Part shown: positions 56,558 to 64,000 of the stretch, piece after piece
Numbering within the stretch: the stretch's first letter is position 1
Layout: every line of letters starts with the position of its first letter
From: Calliopum simillimum
Taxonomy: Eukaryota; Arthropoda; Insecta; Diptera; Lauxaniidae
Reading direction: 5' to 3'
Length of the DNA: 64,000 nucleotides
Assembly: GCA_951812925.1 (NCBI GenBank)
Contig: OX638371.1
Span: 38,166,101-38,230,100 of the forward strand
The notes under the pieces: model-generated
Databases searched by the model: none
Told to the model about the DNA's origin: nothing
What the model saw: the letters and a program-made list of their open reading frames with translations, nothing else
Program-made: the position numbers and the translations under genes

Positions 56558-57123
56558 TTTGAAAATCCACTTGTGACATATTTCTTAACTTTGATATAAA
56601 ACACTTTTCACCCATTAAACGGATGAATGCAGATCGTTCCTTATTCGTATCTTAGAATATTAAGAGTACTTTAGAAAATTCAAAAGATGTCTGGTGGTAA
56701 ATATCACACGAAAAGGCCTCTAGGAAACATTAAAAGTTTAACTACTGTCAAGTTGTTGTTAGATTAAGTATCTTTAGTGTTTAAAGGTAAATTTCAACAC
56801 TTTTATTTCATTAAATCGTATATGAGTCTCTAGTAAATATTGTGTTTAGAATATTATTGAAGATCAACAATATTTCGTTTTCTAGATTTACAAATTAAGT
56901 TTGTATTGAGTTTTCAATATGTTAAATGAAATTTTGTGAAAATTTTACTTCACTTCGAATATGTTCACTGAACGTAAAGCAACTATTTTTATTCATAATT
57001 AATAGGTTATGGGCCCAGACCCTAACCGCTAAGGAGAATAATTTAAAATAAAATTTTTTCGCGAGCTCAAGCACGAGAATATAATTTCAATACTCCAAGT
57101 TAAAACTGAAAATAATTTATGAT
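56558..57123. other. Unique AT-rich spacer
   Basis: No domain, repeat or RNA. It separates the Penelope copy from the copia fragment. Confidence 0.45.
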
Positions 57124-57840
57124 GGCGACATAAGTCAGACACCATTTTTCCATTTAATTGTTATAAATGTTGGAGGAAAGGCCACATGGCCAAAGGCTGC
57201 AAGTTCGACAAAAATAAAGAACAGTCAAATTGGGTAGAAAAATCGTCAGGATTTATTGTTGACGCAGAAAGTTGCAATGTAGGCAGTAATATAGATGTAG
57301 AGTGGAACATTCGGTGCATAGATAGTGGTGCCACATCGCACATGTCATTTTTCCAAGCACAATTTATCAATCTTGATCGAAGCAACATTGGAAAACTTCG
57401 GTTGGCAGATAATTAAGAATTGGACATTCGAGGAATTGGTACTGTTGAATTAAATGTAGAAGTTAACAACGTTAAGAAGTCTATTCAACTTTATAAAGCT
57501 CTCTATGTACCAGACCTGAAGTGTAATTTAATATCAACTGCAAAGGCGACAGATAATAATTGTGTGGTAGTAATGCTAAATAAAAAGGCTAAAATCTCTA
57601 AGGACGGAACAGTGTTACTCGAGGCTTATAAAGAACATGGTTTATATTTAGTCAAATCTTATAAACATTCTAACGAAAAGTGCAAAGAAGTATCAACGAA
57701 AATTGATGATGAAATTAATTTATGGCATAAGCGTTATGGCCATTTGAATACAGCTGATTTGCAAAAATTAAATGCGGAACACATGGTCATAGGTTTGACA
57801 AAATTTCGAAGCCAAAAAATTTTTCGCTGTAAATTTTGAA
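57124..57840 (+). pseudogene. Ty1/copia gag (zinc knuckle)-protease-pre-integrase fragment
   Basis: One frame holds the middle of a copia polyprotein. The zinc knuckle CYKCWRKGHMAKGC (CX2CX4HX4C, Cys codons at 57,159 and 57,168) belongs to gag. Next is the retropepsin-type protease RCIDSGATSHMS with the active D-S-G-A. A TAA stop (57,414) interrupts it, and the same frame then goes on with IRGIGTVELNVEVN, LYKALYVPDLKCNLIST and finally the GAG-pre-integrase motif INLWHKRYGHLNTADLQKL. The sequence ends at 57,840 with no integrase or RT, and no LTR is visible nearby. Full copia polyproteins exceed 1,000 residues, so this is about one sixth. A single stop suggests moderate age. Confidence 0.75.
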
Positions 57841-58579
57841 ATTTAAACAGTTTATTTTCAGCACGACTAACATTCTATTAATGCAAACAAAACAAAAACG
57901 ATTTACATGTTACTTGAAAAACACACTGCAACAAAGCCTACATATTACAAATTAAACCGCATACATGACCATAGAAACAACAATGGTTTTAAAGTGCACA
58001 TTAATAAAAGCTCCACTAAAAGTGCGATACTTGAATCACTTCACTGCACTATGGGCACACAAAAAAAACATAAGCTACAGGAGTTGTAGACGAATGTAAT
58101 AGACAGGTTGACAAACGGTAGACTATCAACATAAAGCAGTGTTGCCAGTTAAAAAAAAAATTAATGAACAGAGTACTTCAAGCTAAGAAACTTTATTTTC
58201 GAATTGCAAAAATTTTGTTAAACTCTAATTAACATAAAATTCACAATGTTTTTGCGAAAATCGGTTATATCACACAGTTCCTTATTAGAAACTATTCAAT
58301 GAATATAAAATCACAGTATACGAAATAAAAATCTCGTGATAATTTTTTGGATTGTTGAAACAAATTCATCATAATATTATTTCTCATATACTTATATGTT
58401 TATCCAACAATCGCACTCTCTCATGAGACATTATTAAAAGTTCCATAATATTGTTAAAAAAAATTTTAATTTTTAATAAATATTAGCTGGCCCTGTAGCG
58501 ATTTCGTTTGCCCGTTCTCGATGCCTTTTATGTACCAAGTCCTATGCACCACCGTCGTCGCTCTCTCTTTTAATCCCCC
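57841..58579. other. Unique AT-rich spacer
   Basis: No LTR of the copia fragment and no gene recognised. A 60-aa frame at 57,907-58,089 has no domain. Confidence 0.4.
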
Positions 58580-58870
58580 AGGTTTTTCAAGGTGAATAGT
58601 AGATGGAATATATATTTATATATCAACTTAGATAATGATAGCTCCCATAGGTATATATGGCAGGTATAGCATTTTGTGTACTTTTTTTCATGAAGGGTGC
58701 GGATCACCTCCTTCTAAAACCCTTCCTTTTGAAAGGCGAATGGTAAATAAAACATTTATTCACGTACCAAGTTGCCACATGTGCAGAAATATAATATTTT
58801 GTGTATATTTTTGATGTGAGGGGTGCTACCCCCATCCACCTCAGTGGCACCTCAATCCTTTAATTTCCTT
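58580..58870. repeat. Two ~144-bp degenerate tandem units
   Basis: AAGGTGAATAGTAGATGG (~58,589) and AAGGCGAATGGTAAATAA (~58,733) head two units. Both continue with 'atttatt', 'gcag--atA-ATTTTGTGTA' and 'gaggggtgc--' blocks. Non-coding. Confidence 0.5.
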
Positions 58871-58954
58871 CTACATACCATAACAAATAATTTTTAAAAA
58901 AATCATGTAAGTCAGCCATGTAGTTTCCGCGACCATAAGCTACATACGAACATC

Positions 58955-59402
58955 ATTTCATTTTAATGTATGGGGCTTTCCACGCTAGTTCGACAATGTT
59001 TCACGGGTCATGTCTCCGATTGACTTAAGCAAAAAACGCATGAATTGACAATCTCCGATTGATAGCATCTTACGAAAAAAGTGTTCAAGGCATAAAATGC
59101 TTAATATTGTTCAAGAAATACGTGTTTATTTTTTTTTTTTGGAATTTTTTGAAACACATTTAATTTTTTTTTTTTATTTTTTGATCAATTTTTGAAAAAA
59201 AATTTTCCAAAAAAAAATTTTCTAAAAAAATTCCAAAAAATTCACACGTATTCCTTAGACAATTCTAAGCATTTTATGCCTTAAACACTTTTTTCGTAAG
59301 ATGGCTTCCTCTTGAGTAAAATAAGAGATTCGATCGGAGATAGCCAATCCACGCAACATTACTCGCGCAATTGAAAAGTGCACCCCAAAATTGTAATATA
59401 TG
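58955..59402. repeat. Inverted repeat with ~190-bp arms
   Basis: The left arm to ~59,155 includes CATCTTACGAAAAAAGTGTT, AAGGCATAAAATGCTTA and ACGTGTTTATTT. The right arm from ~59,165 has the complements in mirrored order (CACACGTATTCC ~59,242; TAAGCATTTTATGCCTT ~59,267; AACACTTTTTTCGTAAGATG ~59,284). 'GTCTCCGATTGA' is mirrored by TCGATCGGAGATAG. The centre is A/T homopolymers. Probably another foldback-type MITE. Confidence 0.65.
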
Positions 59403-60522
59403 CTGAAAATTTGCGAAATACTAAGGACTATCATTAGGTTTCTTGTCAAAATTTATTTATTTATTTTATAAAAGTGTCATGAATTCTGAATTTTTGGCAT
59501 TCAACTTTTTCAATGCTAAGGTCAGAAAAATGCCCATAATTTTGGCTTTTGTGGATACTATTTTCTTGTATATCAAATGAACAAATTGCAAATTTCTGAA
59601 AAAGTCAAAAATATTCGAATTGAAATATCTCGAATAATGCGGTTTATTTTTCCCTAAGCTTCGATATATTTTATAGGACAGATAGAACTACTTTCAAAGT
59701 ACTAGGAAATTTGACGAACACATCTTGGATGCAAGTTTGAAAATGATCTCAAGGTACTTTCGCCTCTTGAAAATTTACAGTGAGTTTAGTTTTTTTTTTT
59801 TTGAAAAACCAAAATAAAAGTTTTTTTTTTCAAAACTTTGGCAACTCGGCTCGAAAAATTGCATAAGTAACACATATGTGCGCGTTTTTCTATGAAGTTA
59901 CTTTTGCATTACACTTTTTTTTGCATATGTTGCAGTAGGTTTTTGTTGTTTGCTGCTGTTGTTGTTGCTGGTATGTTGGCACATCCCTGGAATTTGTCAA
60001 TCGTTGTTGTGGTATCACCATCGTTCCAGCCTGCCAGCCAGCCAGCTTACTTGTCAAACTGCTCTCTCGGTATTGCACAGCAATTTATTATGCCACACCG
60101 CAAAATAACCAACAATGCCACAGACGACCCGCTGCATGTTTGCTGGTGTCATTAATTGACGTGCATTGCAATTTCATGTGATTATGTGGCATCAAATTGC
60201 AAAAAAAAAAAATAACAACTGAGTTAAAAAAAAACCACTAAAAATAATTATTTTATATTTTACGGTGCAACATCAGTAAATTGTTACATATTTGTGGGTG
60301 TGATTTTATATTAAATACGATAATGCATGCAATTAAGATGAACAATTGACCGATTGTGGATTAAAAAGACCTGGCCATATCTCAGGGCTTCTTTTTCTAA
60401 TGATTAAGGTGCGTGCTTAAAATACCTAAATTAGCCGATACTGCTTCACAAAATTGGGCGTAAGCTCGAAATAGAAAATTGTCCAAGGTTTCCAAAAATT
60501 TTATAATTTTAATAAGGATATT
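59403..60522. other. Unique DNA, no gene recognised
   Basis: The overlapping plus and minus frames near 59,890-60,155 are driven by GTTGTTGTTG and AGCCAGCC words and have no domain. 59,930-60,170 has balanced composition and may be old host DNA. Confidence 0.4.
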
Positions 60523-60945
60523 ATGTCCTTTACAGAAATGCAAACACAGAAAAAATATATAGTCATTTTAATGTTGTCAAAAATCTTAATTTTTGCAGCG
60601 CCGTTGCTTAGTGCACCATTAAATAAATTTTTGTGCAATCAAATAGCTTGTTCTTTCTTCTTTTCAAATAATAAAAATTTTAATCGTAATGTCAACGCGG
60701 TAAACGCGAGAGATGTGGCACCCCTGGGTGATATGGCACCCCTGGGTGATATGGCACCCCTGGGTGGTATGGCACTCCTGGGTGGTATGGCACCCCTGGG
60801 TAATATGGCACCCCTGGGTGGTATGGCACCCCTGGGTAATATGGCACCCTTATCAGTTTCAATACTCGAAGATTTCATAACAATAAAATATGGACGTATT
60901 TTAATTCAGCTGAGCGAGAGACTTCGTGGTGAGCGCTTCGTCTAG
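60523..60945 (+). CDS. ORF with eight in-frame 18-bp repeats, unknown
   Basis: This 140-aa frame starts with a short polar stretch and a hydrophobic segment (YIVILMLSKILIFAAPLLSA, residues ~12-31) that resembles a signal peptide or membrane helix. Then comes a region of eight hexapeptides of the form [GDN]MAPLG (about residues 63-110; DNA 60,711-60,850, unit GGTGATATGGCACCCCTG), and a hydrophilic C-terminus. Both the unit length (multiple of three) and some third-position and second-position variation (D/G/N in the first residue) are compatible with a reading frame. The opposite strand is also open over the same repeat, however, and no homologue or splice signal supports a gene. It may be only a minisatellite. 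Confidence 0.25.
   Translation: MSFTEMQTQKKYIVILMLSKILIFAAPLLSAPLNKFLCNQIACSFFFSNNKNFNRNVNAVNARDVAPLGDMAPLGDMAPLGGMALLGGMAPLGNMAPLGGMAPLGNMAPLSVSILEDFITIKYGRILIQLSERLRGERFV
60711..60850 (+). repeat. 18-bp minisatellite, eight units
   Basis: ATATGGCACCCCTGGGTG-type units, mostly differing in GAT/GGT/AAT at one codon. One unit has CTCCTGG in place of CCCCTGG. Sharply bounded on both sides. Confidence 0.85.
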
Positions 60946-61229
60946 CTTTAATTGCAATTATCACTAGTCTGTGGGATTTTTAGAATAATTTTGGGAATGT
61001 AAACGACTGAGCGGTGAGTATTTAATACAGCTTTATGGTGCATATACATTAGAGGTGTTTTAAGAATGTATAGAGATCCTTAGTAACAACATTTTGATAC
61101 TTGACACCCCTCAATTTTGTGAGGTTGGAAAAAAAATGAGCTTGCAAAAAAAATTTTGGGCGTGGGATGAGGGTGAAGGTTGGCGCATCGAGGTCAAAGG
61201 TGAGAGAAAAAGAGAAAAATTTTGCATAC
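60946..61229. other. Unique spacer
   Basis: No recognisable gene; G/A-rich around 61,160-61,215. Confidence 0.4.
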
Positions 61230-61790
61230 AGCGTTGCAAATGCATAGGGGTCACCTATAGAGGGGTCAAATGTATGACCAACTCACATTAATTCCCCCCT
61301 CTCAACATTTTTACCAAGCATACTCACCCCCTATATCTAACCCCTAAGGGGGCTCCCATACAAAATTGATATTTTTAGGAAATCGACCCCCACCACTCCC
61401 TGGGTGCCCCTAGAAGGGTCAAATGTGTGATTGGTCCCTAATATTTTTTCCTCCCCAACATTTTTACCCGACATACTTACCCTCTATCTCTGACTCTTTA
61501 GGGGACTCCCATACAAAAAAGATGTCATAGACATGAATAATATGGAAAGGAAATCGTCAAATAGGCCCATAACTGCACAGAATTCACTCCTAGACGAGTC
61601 AAATATATGACCGACCCTCATTAGCCCCCCTCCAAAGTTTTCCTCAGCATACCTACCCCTATTTCCAATCCTTAAGGGGGCTCTCATACAAAGTTACGGT
61701 TTTTTTAAAAAATGTCCCCACTGCCCTAACTGGTCCACGGGTATTCCTAGAAGGGTCAAATGTATGACCGACCCCCATTGTGTCGTTCAT
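61230..61790. repeat. Tandem array, unit ~153-180 bp (CCCCTAAGGGGGCTCCCATA family)
   Basis: Four units are anchored by AGGGGTCAAATGTATGACC or close forms at ~61,261, 61,414, 61,594 and 61,751. Each carries 'ctccaacatttttacc-gcata', 'CCCTAAGGGGGCTCCCATAC' and 'aaa-c-accccca' blocks. Two inverted units of the same family lie at 15.1-15.4 kb. The palindromic word CCCCTTAGGGG could form a small stem in each unit. Confidence 0.75.
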
Positions 61791-62110
61791 TTTGAACTGA
61801 TAATTTGAGGTTTTTTTACACATAAATACTACGAATTTTAAGCGCAAGCTCTGAAAAAAAACCTGGAGAATTCAGACAAGAGGGCGTGGCACCTCCTATA
61901 TAAGCAAAAACTTCAAAACGCTATACTGAAATCGCTTTTTGAGATAATCAAACTAAATTTTACTCAAATGCTTAGAACTATAAATTCAAACTCTGAGAAA
62001 AAAATGGGTGAATTTGGACAAGAGGGCGTGGTACTTCCGATATAAGCAAAATACTGCTGTGTAGGGTATATAATGTTTGGCCAGGCCAAAGGTAACACCC
62101 TTACTAGTTT
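61791..62110. repeat. Two GAGGGCGTGG units and a hairpin word
   Basis: GACAAGAGGGCGTGGCACC at ~61,876 and GGACAAGAGGGCGTGGTAC at ~62,017 mark a 142-bp period. Both are followed by 'tcc-ATATAAGCAAAA'. It ends with a small palindrome TTTGGCCAGGCCAAAGG (~62,074). The family is shared with 7.8-10.1 kb. Confidence 0.6.
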
Positions 62111-63194
62111 TTGTTTTAAATTAATAAAAGAATAAATTTGAGTTTAGTTTTTTTAAAAATCTCTGTTAGTTCTGGTTTTGAAGCAGTTTAACGAAATGGG
62201 TTACTCTACTTACATAAAAGCAATGTTTTTGGAAACGTTAGATTTTTAAAGTACCATTTTTGAACAGATTTTTAAGTATAAGCGCTGTTTCTCGCTGTAA
62301 AGATTTTTACAGCTTTTTGATCCTCAGGCAATTGTTATTTAGAAGGAGGGAAAAACCTTTGCGGAATTTTTCCTCTCTTTCTTCAGTATAATAACTTTCA
62401 TATAGCGTGCAATGAAATACATTTTTTCAGTTCTGATTTTTATTGATTTATTTCTTAATACTTCATTGTAGAGTACGAAATTTTTTTCTGTGATTCCGGG
62501 TTAGGCAACCATTTTTCTGTATAAAGTCTGTGATATGAGTTTTCATTGCGTTATAGTGTAGAAAAAGCTATTTTCAGACATATGGCGTACATCTAGAAAG
62601 TAACGCAGTGCACTTTTGCCAACGTCATCAAATATCCCAAGTCTTTTTTATTATGTCTTAACTTTTAGCTTTTCGAATTGGATCATTCCTTTCTGAGATA
62701 TCATCCATTACATCAATTGTTCCGATCAACCCCACTTATATAGATTCAAACGAAACACTTCAGTGGAATGAGACTTGATCTTCAGAGAGATATTTCCGTC
62801 CTTTATTTAGCAAGGAGCCAAAATTTGGCTTTTTTGAAAAATTTACATTTTATTGCAGATAAAAATTGCATTTAAAAAAAAACTAGATGAACAACTTGCA
62901 CTTTGTGAAGTCTGTCCATGTCCGTGTCTTTGAGTATGGACTGTCCACTTTGGATAAAATGTATGGAGTTTATTTTAGCCATGTACACCTGTATGCAAGA
63001 AGTGCAGAGGAAAAAAACGAATTGACCTTTTAAAAAAATATTGTAGTATTCAAATTGATTAATACTTCATAGAGCAGTGATTTAATCGGTTTTTTGCTCT
63101 CCAGAATAAATGTGGTTTTGCAGATAGAGGGTATTGAATATAAGGCGTCGATATATTCAAAATTATTTGTATCAAGTTTCTGCTTTTTCTGCAA
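62111..63194. other. Unique AT-rich DNA, no gene recognised
   Basis: No domain, RNA or repeat seen between the arrays and the mariner relic. Confidence 0.45.
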
Positions 63195-64000
63195 CGGTTA
63201 GAAAAAGTTACACGGTGTGATCCAATAAGAGCTTCCTACTTTGTTTCCTAAATAAAATACATAAAAATCAATGCAAAAAATTCATTGATCTTTGCTCTGT
63301 ACCGAGCACCATTGACCATAACACAGGCTCCATCCATATTTTTGAAGAAATACGGTCCAATGATGCCCCTGCCCATAAACCACACCAAACAGTACATTTA
63401 TTGGGATACATTAGAAGCTCTTTGGTTGCTTTTGGTTGTTCAACGGCCCGAATATGGCAATTTTGCTTGTTAACGTAGCCGTTCAACCAAAAATGAACTT
63501 CGTCGCTTAACACAATTTTTCGATAAAATAATGGATCAATTTGAAATTGTTCTAAAACCCATAAGCCGAATTTAAAAAGTGTACAAGATCAGCTGGCTGC
63601 AACTCTTATACGAGCTTTATTTTATAGGCCTTCAGACTAAGATCACGCCTCAAGATACGCCACAATGATCCATAAGAGATGCCCAAAGCCTGAGATCAGC
63701 GACGAATGGATTGTTCACGGTTTTCACGAACACTCTTTGCTACTGCAGCAATATTCTCTAAATTACGGCCTCTATGTATGCACTCTGATTGAATAACGAA
63801 TGTTCAATAGTGTAAAATTGCTTCAAAATCTGGTGATGGTGTTACGAATAGTGCGCTCAGTTGGACGCTCGTGACGACCAAAATGATGTTGAAGAACTCT
63901 ATAGCATTCTCTAACTGATGACCCATAACAGCTGTCAAAACAACCCAGTTAGATAAGGGACCTCGCATTGAATCACTCTTTTAGGAAGGAAACGCTTCGT
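63195..64000 (-). pseudogene. mariner-family transposase relic, running off the window edge
   Basis: Read from 64,000 leftward: HFGRHERPTERTIRNTITRF (N-terminal HTH), then EQSIHSSL-like and FGHLLWIIVAYLEA scraps of the 'SIRRRSQ-LG-SYG-LWRIL' helix, KARIRVAAS, and VLEQFQIDPLFYRK. From 63,513 an open frame reads MLSDEVHFWLNGYVNKQNCH (the FSDEAHFWL catalytic Asp, with Phe replaced by Leu), then LLMYPNKCTVWCGLWAGASL and a degraded end. Many frameshifts and stops lie in the N-terminal half. The piece after 'WCGLWAG' is lost by ~63,268. The same domain order is seen in the 32.5-kb mariner, but the two are separate copies on opposite strands. Any left TIR may lie near 63,205 (ACACGGTGTGATCC), unproven. 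Confidence 0.65.

Overview
The window looks like AT-rich, repeat-laden DNA of a higher dipteran insect (a fly). I infer this from the transposon families present (mariner, I/LOA-type and Jockey/CR1-type LINEs, Penelope, copia, MULE/foldback, pogo-like), from long A/T homopolymers and CAA/GTT-rich unique stretches, and from spliceosomal-type signals. A tephritid-like or drosophilid-like genome is plausible, but nothing here fixes the species. I found no exon of a recognisable host gene, no true tRNA or rRNA gene and no CRISPR array. Every open frame with recognisable homology belongs to a broken transposable element, so the window is probably intergenic DNA or the inside of one or more very long introns.

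Layout. 0.2-0.5 kb: dimeric tRNA-like SINE, with a second truncated copy at 26.0 kb. 3.4-5.0 kb: AT-rich higher-order repeat. 5.4-6.5 kb: ~1.1-kb palindrome. 7.8-10.1 kb: arrays carrying GGGCGTGGC boxes. 13.2-14.2 kb: MULE transposase remnant between inverted arrays of a TTTTCCGA-type motif. 15.1-16.6 kb: repeat shared with 61 kb, then an inverted repeat. 18.4-20.7 kb: hAT-like non-autonomous element with internal tandem arrays and a nested GC-richer insert. 20.8-24.7 kb: two LINE fragments around a pogo-like transposon. 26.8-28.3 kb: nested foldback element. 31.4-34.2 kb: a LINE fragment, then a mariner gene split by a 1.17-kb LINE with a 14-bp target duplication. 35.7-38.0 kb: AAGTCT-type array interrupted by a 962-bp palindrome. 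38.4-39.3 kb: 883-bp element with perfect 25-bp terminal inverted repeats (TIRs). 41.1-44.0 kb: the largest coding relic, a LINE on the minus strand (endonuclease, RT, C-terminal region). 47.8-49.9 kb: ~2.1-kb TA-flanked element with six copies of one 15-mer. 52.5-54.5 kb: ~2 kb of GATGA pentamers. 55.8-56.6 kb: short, structurally complete Penelope-like copy. 57.1-57.8 kb: copia gag/protease/pre-integrase fragment. 58.6-59.4 kb: tandem and inverted repeats. 60.5-60.9 kb: ORF with eight in-frame 18-bp repeats. 61.2-62.1 kb: tandem repeats. 63.2-64.0 kb: mariner transposase relic running off the end.

How it fits together. The elements are nested and mostly dead; they do not form a pathway. The most notable common thread is that three unrelated-looking TA-flanked elements (22.6, 38.4 and 47.8 kb) repeat a 14-16-bp core motif inside the element as direct or inverted copies; in the first two the core is also part of the TIR. 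This resembles an iterated transposase-binding-site design. Other points of interest are a Penelope copy with a 34-bp one-sided extension and a hammerhead-like core, and a MULE relic built like a Drosophila foldback (FB/NOF) element.
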